The translations under genes were made by a program, and so were the position numbers. The notes beneath the pieces were generated by a model. It did not search any database. It was not told the origin of the DNA and saw nothing but the letters and a program-made list of their open reading frames with translations. A stretch of DNA of 64,000 bases, taken from positions 25,034,527-25,098,526 of the forward strand of contig OX465588.1 in NCBI GenBank assembly GCA_950022655.1, read 5' to 3'. Source of the DNA: Alentia gelatinosa (Eukaryota; Annelida; Polychaeta; Phyllodocida; Polynoidae). Shown one piece after another: positions 13,194-25,695 of this stretch. Numbering within the stretch: position 1 is the stretch's first letter; each line of letters starts with the position of its first letter.

Positions 13194-13581
13194 TAAGTGG
13201 CGTTTTTACCTACCGAATATGACCACCGATTTTGGTATTCAGCCCCGCCGACGGATTATGAGACATTTTTGGTTGGGTAATCGGTGAGTGGAAACAAAAA
13301 GGGTCTACGATTGCTGCTCCAACATTACATGAAGTCAGATTGAAGTCAGATTGGGGCCAACGATTATTAGCACGGATAAATTCTTAATGAAGACCACCGA
13401 CCTCTGAGCCTATGCGGCGATTCCATCTGCCAATTAAAACCCACTGATAACGCTGTACAAATGTCGGTCGGTGGTTCTACTTGTGGAAAATCGGTGTTAT
13501 ATAATCGGTGACCTGCACTACAAAAATGTGGTGGAAACTGCCACAATCAGTGGTCAGTATCGGCAGCTGGAAACGCTACAT
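13194..13581. mobile_element. Inverted-repeat element next to a GGCCC element
   Basis: The left end AAGTGGCGTTTTTACCTACC pairs with the right end CAGCTGGAAACGCTACA; both continue into TGACCAC. No ORF. It ends where the next element begins. Confidence 0.6.
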
Positions 13582-13876
13582 TAGGCCCGGCGTCCACCTA
13601 CTACGATATGGCTCCGATATGGTCTACCATGCCCCTCTCCCAACCCGATAAAAATCAAAATCGCGTCGGTAGGTCACCAAATATCAGGGCAGTTGACCAC
13701 GTTTCTGTGATTAGACACCGATAAAAAGACCCATACAGTGCGTGGTGGATTGGCATGTCTAGACATATGTCTACGATTTTGCACCTTCCCGATATGGCAC
13801 CGATTTTGACATTTTGTATCGGTGCCATATCGGGAGGTCTACGATTCTATCGTAGTAGGTGGACGCTGGGCCTTAT
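13581..13876. mobile_element. GGCCC inverted-repeat element, copy 1
   Basis: Ends TTAGGCCCGGCGTCCACCTA and TAGGTGGACGCTGGGCCTTA are inverted repeats, and the interior repeats CCGATATGG in both directions. The left 100 bp recurs at 14227-14326. Confidence 0.8.
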
Positions 13877-14226
13877 GTGCATGAATTCACTCGATGGCAT
13901 GACAGTAGTTTCTGTCAATTTGGTGTGCTTCTTGGGGAGGGTATGTCCTGTAAAGTTGGTTTTTTACCAAATTTACCAAACCAGCAGATTCAATTATTAT
14001 TAATCTCGTTTAGGCTATAATTGGCTGATCTTTTTGTCACTGCAGTTTTCCTAATTTAGGTAATTTTGGCAGTTGAGTGGGACCACACATTTCTGCAGGT
14101 GTGTGGTATTGACATTAATGTTAGTCTAGCTGAGGAAAATATAATAGGCAAGTGATAGGGCCTGTGACTAAAAGGGTATATAGAATTGACTATAGCTGAG
14201 TATAATACATTGTGACACCATCAGGC

Positions 14227-14326
14227 TAAGGCCCGGCGTCAACCTACTACGATATGGCACCGATATGGTCTATGATGCACCTCCCAATAGAAAATAAAAA
14301 TCGCGTCGGAAGGTCACCTAATATCG
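14227..14326. mobile_element. GGCCC element, 5' part only
   Basis: Matches 13583-13690 nearly base for base from AAGGCCCGGCGTCAACCTAC to GGTCACC-AATATC, then stops. Confidence 0.75.
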
Positions 14327-15079
14327 AAAGTGAAAGATAAATAAAGGGAATATTCGTGGCTACTGTCGTATGGTTCCCCCAGTCATTTTGGTGTAATATC
14401 TGCGCCTACTTATTAAATACTCAAATTATCTTTAGGGATGTGGATGTTTCTTAATTTTTATTGGTTTCGGAACTCTACCTGAGGTGAACCTTGTAGAACT
14501 CTGATCTGATGGATTCATCCTGTATTTATGTCACCCATATGTGTCGTGCTGTGAGAAGATGAGATACTATACTATGCATATACAGACCAATAGACGAAAT
14601 CAGTTTATAAGTCCCATAAATCTCAATGGAATTTAATTTACATAGAGAAATATAGTTGACATAGCTACTATAATCGGGGGCGACAACATCTTGCCACTGA
14701 AAGTGTTATAATATTTGATTTAATTAAGATACAAAGGGTGGAATTCTCGAATCTATTAGCTTTCTAGGTAGTTCGGCTAGTCATGAATGTAATATGTTAA
14801 GAATGTACAGTGACCAAAACTATGCTGTTGACTTCAAACATTTAATTGTCCTGTTGGTTGTTGTGCAGCTGTTCACGATAGTTGTCAAGTTCTATCGTGT
14901 GCCTTTTTCAGAGGACAAAGAGAACACTATTCTCTATGCCGAAACCATAATATAATCTATGAAGCCCATCCCACTTAGCTTTACCATTACCGGAGTGGTT
15001 TATAAAATGTATTGGTGATTATACAAGAAATACTGGCATTGAGGAAACGGTGCTTGACAGGACGTAAATGCTTAAATGC

Positions 15080-15080
<1 letters not shown>

Positions 15081-15172
<92 letters not shown>

Positions 15173-15240
15173 CTCTCTATCTATCTATCTCTCTCTATCT
15201 CTATTTTTATCTCTCTCTCTCTCCTTCTCTCTCTCTCTCT
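15081..15240. repeat. (CT)n / (CTAT)n microsatellite
   Basis: Long CT run grading into CTAT and back to CT. Confidence 0.97.
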
Positions 15241-15934
15241 CATTCTCCCTCGTTCTCTCTATGGATGCAATGATTTAAATGGAGAACATGACCAGTATAG
15301 TGTTTCCTAGATTTCAATGATATAACGTTATGTAAAGCCTGAGAACGGGTGATGCGGGTGGAGATTGGATTCATGGAGGGTGGAATATTACCTCTTCCAT
15401 AAAGTTCCGTAAACCTATATGTTTGATATCGAAAGTAAGTAGACATTCTACCTATTTTGCATTTCAATCAATCTTGGATTATATAGGGAGCTTGATGATC
15501 TTCCTTCACCATTATATTTATGTACAAGATTAGTAAAATAGTATACGTTTACATTTTCCGTCTTGAATATCTAGAATTATCATTTTCCGTCTTGAATATC
15601 TAATATACATATATATACTGATTTAATGTTTGGTCCTAACTCCTCGAATGATATCATATATTTCCTCCACGCCATTTATGCTTGGCAGGAGAAGCACATC
15701 ATCAGAGAAAACCGAGGTGATGACTACATTATCTGATAATCTGCAGTTCTTATGATCATTCTAATGGTCCTAACTGGAACAGACATAATTGTGGTGTGTC
15801 TTCGTGATCCATTTGAAACAACTGGAATTCCAGCTTGCTCCTCCATATTCGGTTTTTCATTGGATTCTTTTCAATATATGTGTTGGACCATGTTCTAATC
15901 ATCCTGGACTAAACACGAACGCAACCCTAAACAG

Positions 15935-16164
15935 AAATGGCACAGGGTCAGCTGCAGTTATACCATGTCGCCGCTTCTATCGGCCCTCTAACACCCTCAG
16001 TAGGGCAGAGTGTCACCCCTGTCCAAAAGTCGGTCCTGCCACACTCACCATCAACACGACATCCACCTCGCCGTTACACACACAGCGCCAACCCCATAAC
16101 GTACGAGGACAATACTGAATTCCAGTCCAAGTTGATCGCCGTACACGAGGCATCCGGGGTGTGA
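15935..16164 (+). other. Possible coding exon, unrecognised
   Basis: A 75-codon frame with ATG at 15937 follows a possible acceptor (CTAAACAG) and ends at TGA. It is Ser/Pro-rich and then reads NPITYEDNTEFQSKLIAVHE, which looks more protein-like than most frames here. A second frame (15789-16118) overlaps it, and no partner exons were found. It may be the last exon of an upstream gene or chance. Confidence 0.22.
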
Positions 16165-16366
16165 AGCGGTTTGTGGATGTCCATTGAAGCTTTCATGGGC
16201 GTGTTCAGTTTCTGTGTATTATCTTAGCCTGGTGTTTATAAACGTCCATAGGCTTAGTATTAGGTACTCGTACTCAACAAGCTTGTGAGTACGGCAACTC
16301 ATACTCAATGGGCAATAAATAGATATATATATATTTTGCAGGCGAACAAAAAAAATTAGAAACATA

Positions 16367-16466
16367 GTCCCTGTTCACCCTCCCGTTTGGAGTGCGTCGG
16401 AATATTCACTCGGCTATCGGCTTTTTCATATTACTGCACACTCCAAACTCGATGGTGAACGGGGAC
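16367..16466. mobile_element. Hairpin element (core family)
   Basis: Arms GTCCCTGTTCACCCTCCCGT and ACTCGATGGTGAACGGGGAC pair. The centre GGAATATTCACTCGGCTATC matches the core seen near 53635 and 55390. Confidence 0.7.
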
Positions 16467-17204
16467 ACAGGCAAAACACCAACCAATTTCTTTCTTATAT
16501 TTTCTTGTATTTTCATCTCATGAATCCTATATTTGTATGAGTAATGCTTTCGAAGAATAAGACACAACATCACTAAAAAGCGAGAATGCTCCTTGTTTAA
16601 CGATTGACTTGTGAGAACATAAAAGAGCTGATAGCATATTATTATTTCAATAAATTGAATTATATCATTTCTATTCTGAGAAATGCATTTGGTGGCATGT
16701 GTTGATGAGTCGATATGAAAGAAGTTGTGTTTTGAATACCAGGCAACCTGTTGATATGCCCCAACCGATTTCATGACAAGTAACATGTAAGCACAATGTT
16801 CCCTTAGCTCTAGACCAGAAATTGTTTGTGGTGTTAAAATGTGTCCCTGTTACCAATAAACCATACAACTTTCCTTTCAATAACTTCTCCACACAATAAG
16901 GCTGACTAATTTGTTCATGAAACTCGAAACCAGAGTCTATTTTGTTAGGGCTGTAACACCCCTCTCTCCCTGTACCCCCCAGCGTCTCCATTAAGTAGGG
17001 ACTATGTCTTACGCAATTTGGGATCTGATGCGTAAATTTGTTGACATTAAATACTTCCAGAATGCATCGTGTTGACTTATATTTCTCACAACAGCGTAAT
17101 GCCGTTACAGTTCTAGCACCAGCGTGTAATGAATAATTGCAGTAGAGGGGTCAAATATGGGTGTAGCCTGTTCCCTCAGTGGTAAGAAAAGGGTGTCATA
17201 CTTA

Positions 17205-17480
17205 GGAGAAATCAAACGAGAGTTAGTCAACAACAAGACTAAGTCGAGTTTGGTTTAGAATTTATCCTACCCCCTCTAAATTACTTAAGCAAATTAAGAA
17301 ATAACATAAAACTCACCGATAATCAGTGATAATCATTGGTCGCTTTTCAAATGACGTCATTCGATAACTGTATCCCACTAGAGCGATAAATTTCATTTTC
17401 CTGCACCATAGACCAAATACAGTCCGCTAATGTTAAGCCTATGGAGTTTTTTTTATTAGGGATAGGATAAAGTGAAAAGA
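17205..17480. mobile_element. Diverged two-module hairpin element
   Basis: A short hairpin (AAACGAGAGTTAGTC / GACTAAGTCGAGTTT) uses the same arms as the copy at 70-230 but without the core. It is followed by TTTATCCTACCCC at 17261 and GGGATAGGATAAA at 17459, the module A ends. Confidence 0.55.
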
Positions 17481-17849
17481 CTCATCACTGCGTCACATTG
17501 TTTCAAAATTTCAATTTTGCTGAATCATCCGCTGATAGCTTCTGCTATCATATACTTAAAACGATCGGCAAAGCATGCTTTATCAGGTGCCTAACCCAAT
17601 GTATCTGTTAGTAGTTTCTAGTAAGGTGACTTTTTCGAGTCAATAGCCCGATTCAGGAGAGCTGTTGGTAAGAACTGAACGTATTAAACATTCTTCCCGC
17701 CTAAAACACCAAACTGAGAAGTTCCTACAGAGCCTCCACCCTTCTCTTGGCGGTTCCCAGATGGAAACAAATGACTAACCTACCACCATCCCACACAAAG
17801 GACCAAACTGAAATCAACGCGTACATCTGCGCAATTAATGTAGTGGTTG

Positions 17850-20259
17850 GACTAATTAACATGGAGTTAATTAGCCCGCGTGCAGCGCGAGGGACACGGG
17901 GCGGCGCCGTGTGTTAGAGGAGGAGGAGGATGGTGGTGGTGCATGGTGGTTGTGGTGGTGTTGGATGGTCGTGGTTTTAGAGGGGGACGAGTTGGGTCTG
18001 CACCGCGCCTCGCCTCCCAACAATGATATAACAACAAGGCGCCAGTCGCTGAACTCTCCATACAGAGTCTCTGCCCACTCAGTCAAAGACCGCGAGTGAA
18101 GCGCAGGACGCGGAGTTTAACGCGCGTTCCTACAGACGCCGGAACACATGAGCAACCGGCATCTCGCGCGGCAACCAGGACTAGCAACGAGAGGCTACCA
18201 ACGAGGGCTAGCAACAAGACAGCTGGTAACGAGGGGCTAGCTACGAGGTAGCTGGCAATGAGGCAACCAACAAGGTCACTTTTAATAACCAGCCTTTAAC
18301 CAACCTGCCAAGCCAACGGCGTATCAACCTTAAATCCACAACGATCGTAGTGATTCGCCTCAGTGGGTTGAGAGAAACAGAAAGATTTGGTACAACTGAG
18401 CAGATGATCAAGTCGCAATAGCTTCTCCCTCAGCAGTGATAGAAAGGCTATTCACGGATTTATATGAGGTGCACGTCCCGCCAACTACATACCCCGTTGC
18501 CGGTGACCACGTGTGGTGTGTGACTCCCGGATCTGAGTAGGGTCCATCCCGGCCCCCGTATACCCACTGTCACCGCACCCCGCATGGTGACACACCCACA
18601 CGGCGCAGCACCGCATCACGGACGGGGTGAGTGGACACGTTGAGTCAGCCAGTAACTCATGAGTAACTCGGTGAGTATCTGCTCCATTGACTCCTACGAT
18701 CGAATGACTCCTGGACAGTGCAGTAACTCACAACGGTGGTGACCATCTGTTTCTACTCGCTACGGACTATTTTCTGTAATTAACTGTATCCCCTGGAGAC
18801 ACCATCTGTTTTTTTCTGTTTCTGAACCATTGACCTTATATGGAGTGGCAACAGTTTGCAATTGGAGATTTAGTTTTCATGTTGAATTCCATTCAAGTCA
18901 CAGTTTGAATATTTTATATGATGACATCGCCAAAGGGAATTATATATCAGACGGGATAGATGCTAGTAGTACAGAGAAGCTTTGTATTAAACCTTTCCTG
19001 AAGATCAAATTATATTTCATTTTTGGAGAAATACGTTACTCAGGAATCATTCACCAATTGAACGGAAGTTGGTATGCGACTATTTAAACAGCAGTTGATA
19101 AATTGGACTCTCTAACAACAGTTGATAAGTCGCATATCTAGCAATAACAAATTGGATACTCAAACAAAAGTTGACAAGTTGGATACAATAATGTCAGGAA
19201 ATTGGATACTAGAAAAACAATTGATAAGCTAGATATTTTAACACTGAGAAGCTGGATCAACTAACAACAGTTGATACGTTGGAAACTTTAGCAGCAGCGG
19301 ATTATCACGAGCCTGTCATATTTAAATACACATCCACCCAGAGGCTTATGTATTCTGCACAGCCGGTTCAGATTGAGACGTGTGAGCTGTGTGTTTGTGG
19401 GCGAGGTGGTTGAATGGGAAGTAGCAGAGTTCCCGAATCCCTCAGAGGCGTTCAGAGCTGCTCAGAACTACTCACACCCCACGACGTCCTTATCCCAGTC
19501 ACCACTGACCCTCCTAAAACGTCTGTCACCCTGTCACCATAGCAACGGATCCAGGGTATATGAACTCGCAGAGACGGTGGGGACGCAAGACCGCGAGGAG
19601 GAATCGTGAAGGGGGGGGGGGGTTGTACTTTTACCCCCAACACAACAGGGACGTCACTCAACCCCAACAGACGGGGCCAGGAGGCATGCAGGCTCTACGA
19701 GGAGTAGCAACAAGTGTCAACCCACTAAAAACCGCACCAGGGTCAAACAAAACCCAACAGGGTTAAAATACATAGCAGTGCTCAACCACTACGCATTGCC
19801 ACCGCCCATCAGGCCAGCAACGTACGTACTTATAGGGGCCAACCGGATGTGAGAAAGTACCCCCAAGACGAAACGGGAGACTGGAACAAGTAGGCTATAG
19901 ACGGATTAACTTTCCATGTGCAGTTCTGGCGATCCTTTTTGGCACATTTGTTTGGCGCACCGGAAAGCCATACGAGGGAGGCACACACGTTGCCCTCCAG
20001 TCACTGTTTAGATTGATACCCGCGACCCGGCTTTGGCTGTGTGTGTGTGTGTGTGCTTGTGCCTCTTTGCAGGGAAGCAGTATATAGGTTGGCTAATCAA
20101 TCATAATAAGCTGCCACCCTGCTGCTGTGCTGTACACACCATTTTGAAGACCGCCCCACATACATATACACATACATCACCGCCCCACCTACATACCCCA
20201 TCATATCTGACCGCATTGACCAGGGGGCACGGGCTCGTCCACATTGATTACACGTTGCC
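17850..20259 (+). promoter_or_regulatory. GC-rich 5' flank of the integrin gene, likely promoter region
   Basis: Base composition rises and CpGs are frequent around 17870-18130, 18480-18630 and 19370-20260, just before exon 1. No clear TATA box or transcription start is visible, and untranslated exons could lie here. It includes a GCTAGCAACGAGG-type minisatellite (18176-18275), a degenerate repeat based on ACAACAGTTGATAAGTTGGA (19085-19300) and a TG run (20038-20056). The promoter role is inferred from position only. Confidence 0.35.
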
Positions 20260-20519
20260 ATGGATACGGCTACGCGCCGCAGATGCGACTGTAATATGAT
20301 GGAAAGGATGGGGAGAGGACGACGGCGGTCCGGCCGGAGATATGACGGGGTGTTGACGGCCGTCGGGGCGGTCTGGACGGTCATGGTGGTGGCCGGGCTG
20401 TGTGCGGGGGGAGCCCGAGGGTTCAACATTGATACCCGCTCGCCGCGTGTCTTTCAAGGCCCTGATGACTCCTACTTCGGCTTCTCTGTCTCTCTCCATA
20501 GCAACCGACACGGCGACTG
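20260..20519 (+). CDS. Integrin alpha exon 1: signal peptide and start of blade 1
   Basis: Encodes residues 1-86 plus two bases of codon 87. An Arg-rich start is followed by a hydrophobic run (VLTAVGAVWTVMVVAGLCAG, residues 31-50) and then FNIDTR from residue 55, the typical mature start of integrin alpha chains. YFGFSVSL is the FG motif of blade 1. ATG at 20260 is the first in-frame start. ATGs at residues 13, 14 and 17 would give shorter, equally workable signal peptides, so the exact start is uncertain. The exon ends at GACTG before the donor GTGAGT and joins exon 2 to form a Trp codon, giving GDWLLVGAP. Confidence 0.93.
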
Positions 20520-20796
20520 GTGAGTCCCAATTTATGCATTCTTTAAAAGAAAAAGGTCATTAAATGAGCTACTTTGTTTAAACTTTAATTCTTTGTCTGT
20601 GGGCCTCATATCTCTGACCAATTGCAAAAGAGTTTTGTGAAAATTGTTTACCTACAAAGATGGGATATATTCCCTCAACTCTTTGCGAGTGTATTGGAAA
20701 AATTTCATTCTGTTCGGAAAAAATGTGCGCCTCGTACCACAACCAATTGCAAAAGAGTGCCCAATTCAAGTAGGAATTATTATTATAGGGTAAAGT

Positions 20797-20980
20797 CTGA
20801 GACATACCAACCGAGAAACGCATCAATTCCAGAAACGTCGACACAAAATGGCGTGTATCTGAGCTTTTATTTCACATTTTACTTGATAATTGCTTTTAAG
20901 ATGCTAAATTATCGGAAGGGATATAGGATTTTGTGTTGGCAACCCTGGATATCGTTTCTCGCTTGGCGTTTATACGGGCC
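20797..20980. mobile_element. Inverted-repeat element, family M2, copy 1
   Basis: Ends GAGACATACCAACCGAGAAA and TTTCTCGCTTGGCGTTTATA pair. The interior (TGGCGTGTATCTGAG, TTGCTTTTAAGATGCTAAAT) matches the copy at 60437-60652. Confidence 0.7.
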
Positions 20981-21949
20981 CAGGCTAGGTAGGGCTGGTT
21001 ACACTGGCTAGGCCCAGGTTTGCCAGTTTTCAACGTTTGCATTGAAACTTATTTTTTCATTTTCGGAATAATAAAAGATCCTCATATGATATTGATATAC
21101 CCACTGCTAAATTACCCAATTCAACCACAGCCCATGATCTCCTACTGAAACTCCCCACTGACCCATGTAAAACCTTGAGTTATCCCTTGATTCCCTACTG
21201 TATTTCGAAAATCCTGTATTGAAATAAGAATATTTAAATTTTTCCGACCCCAATATGCAACCCTGCTGCAGTTTTAAGTAAAGTACCCATACACTAGTTT
21301 TTATTACAGGAGAATTAACTTACTGGTCATTCTAAAACTATGGAACTGAGCACTTATCGTGATACAGATATTAAATTTAGTCACTACAGCCAGTCATCTC
21401 TGTCGGCAACAACTTTGCAAATCAGGTCATGATTTATATTCCCAATTCCAACTATAATACACGAAACCTTTGATCACAATAGGATTGTTGCATATTGCAA
21501 CGGCCGTTGCTTGAATTCGGGTGGGACTCATTTGGGCATAACCAGCTGCATTTTCAAAGTCACTCCCTGCAAGAATTCATCCAGTGGTTGTTGAATTGTC
21601 AGGACCAAACTCATTATACCCAGTTTGTCACTGCCTGAAGTTTTTTTGTTTTTTTTAGTTTTATTTATTCTGGGGGTATCCACTAGGATTTGTTAGCAAT
21701 CCTATTTCCAGTAGGCTCCAGGGCCAAAGTGTAATAGATTCAAGATTTTAGAAAGATATATGAGCAAATGTAGGCGGTATATAATTGATTGATATTTATA
21801 GATTTAACGATTGATTTGTTCGGGGTGCTAATTAACCACATACAAAACAGAAAAAAGGGGTATAATATGTTCAATGTTAATGGTTTTATTTTGCTACATC
21901 TTGTATCTATGTGATGGTAGGTCACAAGTTAATGACAGGCAGATTAATG

Positions 21950-22140
21950 ACCGACCCGGTGTGTATGGCCCGGTGCGTTCGGCCAGGTGCATACGGCCCG
22001 GTGCGTACAGCCTGGTGCATCTATGAACCTATGGGTATGAACCGATGCATACTGACCGGTGCATACGGACCGATGCATACGGACCGGTGCGTACAGACCA
22101 GTGCGTACAGACCAGTGCGTATGCCCTGGTGTATACGGTC
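21950..22140. repeat. Minisatellite, 14-bp unit
   Basis: About a dozen units of TGCATACGGACCGG with variants (TGCGTACAGACCAG). It abuts the fold-back element at 22163. Confidence 0.85.
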
Positions 22141-22162
22141 CACTTATCATCACACACCTATG

Positions 22163-22489
22163 GCCGAATGTCTATGAAATACTATGAGAAAATGTGGTTA
22201 CTGAGCCCGTACGGGTGACCGTTCGAGGTCATTTGATGAAAAAATACGGCCCGATGCCGTAGGCGTGAGGGCCGTATTTTTTCATCAAATGACCAAGAAC
22301 GGACACCTTACGGGCTCAGTCACTACGTTTTCTTATTACTATATACCTCCTACTCGTTTAAAATCCCGTTTTATTAACTTTTCTGCTCTAAGAAAAGTCA
22401 CTACGATTCACTACGGCCCGCTGTTACAGCGGGCGCGAACATTATTTATACTACATCCCTAGCAGCGGGCAGTATTTCATAGACATTCG
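22163..22489. mobile_element. Fold-back element with inner hairpin
   Basis: Outer ends GAATGTCTATGAAATACT and AGTATTTCATAGACATTC pair exactly. Inside, 22186-22332 forms a hairpin with arms through GAGCCCGTACGGGTGACCGT and TGATGAAAAAATACGGCCC. The hairpin ends (GAAAATGTGGTTACTGAG) resemble those at 47195-47341. Confidence 0.75.
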
Positions 22490-23072
22490 CACACAGGTAT
22501 ATAGTAATACCCACTGCTAGGGGTACAGAATGAATTTCAACTGTTCGGGCACACTATTATGTAGTGAATGAGCCCGGTCGTGAACGACTTCATAAATACA
22601 TAAAATTGCTGTATTATTTAGGTAAATAATAATAGTAAAACATTCATAGTACGGCCCTCATAGTAAAGCAGTGCAGTGCTAGTATGGGGCTCTTACCCGC
22701 TGAGCTTGTTGTGTCTGTGAGTGTCTCCGGGCGCCGTGTGGGACGTGCTGGGCCGGCCATGTGGCCAATCCGTATTTGTCACGCGCACCAGGCATCCTTG
22801 TTTGTGTTGGACCAGGTCGCCACCAGCCGTAAGTCACCCCTATTTGATTTCGCCTAAGCCAGTGATATTCTTTTATTGTGTTTTTCCCCATCAAGGTCAA
22901 TCAAAAACATGATTGGCACGATTGTGATGAGTTTCTTCACAACTGCTCACGCGAAGGGACATGTGTCGTGGGGTGGGCAGCAGCTTTGACCCACTGTGTT
23001 GAGGGGAGGTCTCGGAAGCACCTCTCGTACCTTCCATACAGAATATTCGTGCTGGAAAGGTACGAACTAGAA

Positions 23073-23332
23073 CAAGATCTCACACTCTCTTAGTCGTATT
23101 CTGTTCTCACTACGCTCTATGGAGAGGTATTTTTAACGAAGTATGCTTGGAGCCTTGAGAATCCACTGGCCTGCCTCCCGTGCTGAAGACGTACATCAAT
23201 GCAACCCAAAGATTCCTATAATCTCAATGATGCCAGTGGATTCTCAAGGCTCTAAGCCTAGTTCGTTAAGAATTCTTCCCCCATAGAGCGCAGTGAGAAC
23301 CTTGTACAGAATATGACTTAGAGAGTGTGAGC
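23073..23332. mobile_element. Fold-back element, family FB1, copy 2
   Basis: Same arms and loop (GACGTACATCAATGCAACCC) as copy 1 at 5192-5486, with a shorter centre. Confidence 0.8.
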
Positions 23333-24639
23333 CCGGTGTAGGGAAGGGCAGTATTCTATGTCGCAAGCAATTCTGATAGATATATTTGGTCAGAACCGAA
23401 GGTGAAGTCATCCGTATCTATATTAGGTGAGCTATCGATGGCCATATTCAGAAAACGATAAAGACGCGTTAGGCAGTTTCAATAAATATATTCAAAGTGA
23501 GCCTAAATCCAGATTACCACACCTTAAATGAAATGGGCAAACTATTAGGTAAACACAAGTTTTAGTGTCTTTTGGTTTTGAAGGAGATATTAAAATGCCT
23601 AGTATAGTGGCACACAGAGTCTTAACCCACCATAAGAAGGATTGATATATATGATCAATACGATGCAGGAGGAAGATAGCAATTTGCAGTAAGGAAGATG
23701 AATTGGGACCACTCTATTGTTCGTTGAATAGTCTATATCATTTTGGAGAACGATGCCTTTCCCTGCCTCGGTTTTCTATTTTTTTTACGGGAAAAGAGGA
23801 ATTGTTGAATAGTCTATATGATTTTGAGGAATATCACGACGCATTTCCTAGCCTCTGCTTTCTTTTTTAAAAGAAGATGAGACGTTTACTGCTCAGGCTG
23901 TTCTAACTGGTGTCTCTCGTCCATTCACTTGGCAGAGTATGTTTATTGAACAGGTCCAGGCCAACTCAATCGCAAAATGTAATCTCATTATTTAACCGGC
24001 AGATTTGATTATTAATGTAAAACACGCAATTTAGATTCACAACAATGTAACATGTTTTAATATTAGGGAGTCACGTGTGTAACATTATCAAAAGAGAGTG
24101 TTATACACGCAAGGCTTCTATTAAGTCTCTGCTTCACCTTATTTAGAAGTGAGTTCTGTTCCTCAAAAGGAATAGGTCAAAGGTCCTGGCCTAACTTAAG
24201 ATCCAAATGACATGTTTCCACGATTAAATCTAGGTGTGTTATCGTCTGACTCTCTAGTTTACCCTCTCCACTCCACACTCTCCAAGCAGATTTCTTGGTG
24301 AGTCTCTTATAGTCATTTGAGATTATTTCAAAGGTTTATCCGCTTGGAGGGTAGGCAGATCAGAGTTGGTCTCATCATTCTCCATACGGATTCTCCACTA
24401 TGTTAAGTATAGGGGATGCCCAGACGGTAACTATAACTCTCTGTAGGGAGAGTGAAGAGGTCTAGGTATAAACATCGGTCCCCTAGTGGGACGTGTTTAC
24501 TGTACTTAAACTTAGGGCGCCCTCCCTGCGGTATGGGGATCCAGCCTCCTGTTGCTGCCTGGAGTTTAAGTTTATGGTATTGTAAACCAGTCAGGTTAGC
24601 CATTACCAAATCCAGGTCTTAAACACGGCATTGAGAATT

Positions 24640-24720
24640 TAGGTTTATGACAGAAGATTCCTGGAGTTCTGGGGCTGAAACTCACCACCTTACACGGGTG
24701 TCTAGCGCACTTATTCACCC
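24640..24720 (-). other. Possible tRNA-derived SINE trace
   Basis: The minus strand reads CTAGACACCCGTGTAAGGTG then GTGAGTTTCAGCCCCAG, loosely like the 3' half of a tRNA with a degraded B box. No complete cloverleaf or A box is convincing. Confidence 0.2.
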
Positions 24721-25637
24721 CTCTTTAGAAATTTCTCTCTACTTACATAACTAACCACATTTTATCAGGTGATTTTGTTTGAGTACCTGCAATTTTCACA
24801 ACGTATATTAAAGTAATAAAAGGAGAATATGCACTTGGGCCGGTGTATTACTATTCATCGTCGATGTAATTGTGCTCACAGATGGCATAAACAGCAATTT
24901 CCACCCATCAATACTTCAAGTAGCGTCATCCTGAAATGTTCCTTATTTATCGCGCTTTTGTTGACATGGTGTTCATATCTATCCATATTGTGTCTCTGTT
25001 GTGCTGCTATTGTGTCTATGCTGTGTTGATATTGTGTGCATGTTGGGTTAGTATCAATCCCAATTTGTATGTCGCTATTTTGCCCACGTTGTTTCGATAT
25101 TCCATCTGTTATAGAAGTCCAATCTCGTTTATGTTATCAGGAATCTTAATGTATTTCCAATCTAGTTCATTTTTTTTATAAAGGTGCTTTACCTGATACC
25201 AGATCCGAATTATAAACAAGCTACACGGAACAGTGTCCATCCATACGATGTTGGCCATGTTTCCGAATTAATCTGATGTTTTGATGATATTGTAATGGGG
25301 TCTGATCTACGTCGTGCTTGTATCCTTGCTGTGGTGGTGTTATAGCCATTCTGTATGTGTATAACAACATATGTAATAGCAGAGAAATAAATTGAAGACG
25401 TTATCTAAATATCAGTATGATGGCCATGTCAATTCTGATTGCCCACATTTTTTTCCGACATGTCTGATTGTTAGATTGGATGCACATCAAACCCTGAACT
25501 CAATGCTAGTTCACGTACGGCCATCATAAAGAACGCTTCCTTTTGAAACTTGTTTTTAATGATATAATCCTTAAAGTAGACCAATAAAGTGTATGTCTGT
25601 GCTGATATTATTTTGCTGAGATATACATATACTGTTC

Positions 25638-25639
<2 letters not shown>

Positions 25640-25688
<49 letters not shown>
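25640..25688. repeat. (AT)n microsatellite
   Basis: About 24 TA units. Confidence 0.97.

Positions 25689-25695
<7 letters not shown>

Noticed and set aside
18176..18275. Repeated GCTAGCAACGAGG as a CRISPR-like array
   Set aside because: Units are short, direct and without unique spacers, and the genome is animal; it is a minisatellite.
22721..22840. Extra integrin exon within intron 1
   Set aside because: Exon 1 joins exon 2 in frame inside blade 1, so an extra coding exon would disrupt the fold; kept only as a possible alternative first exon.
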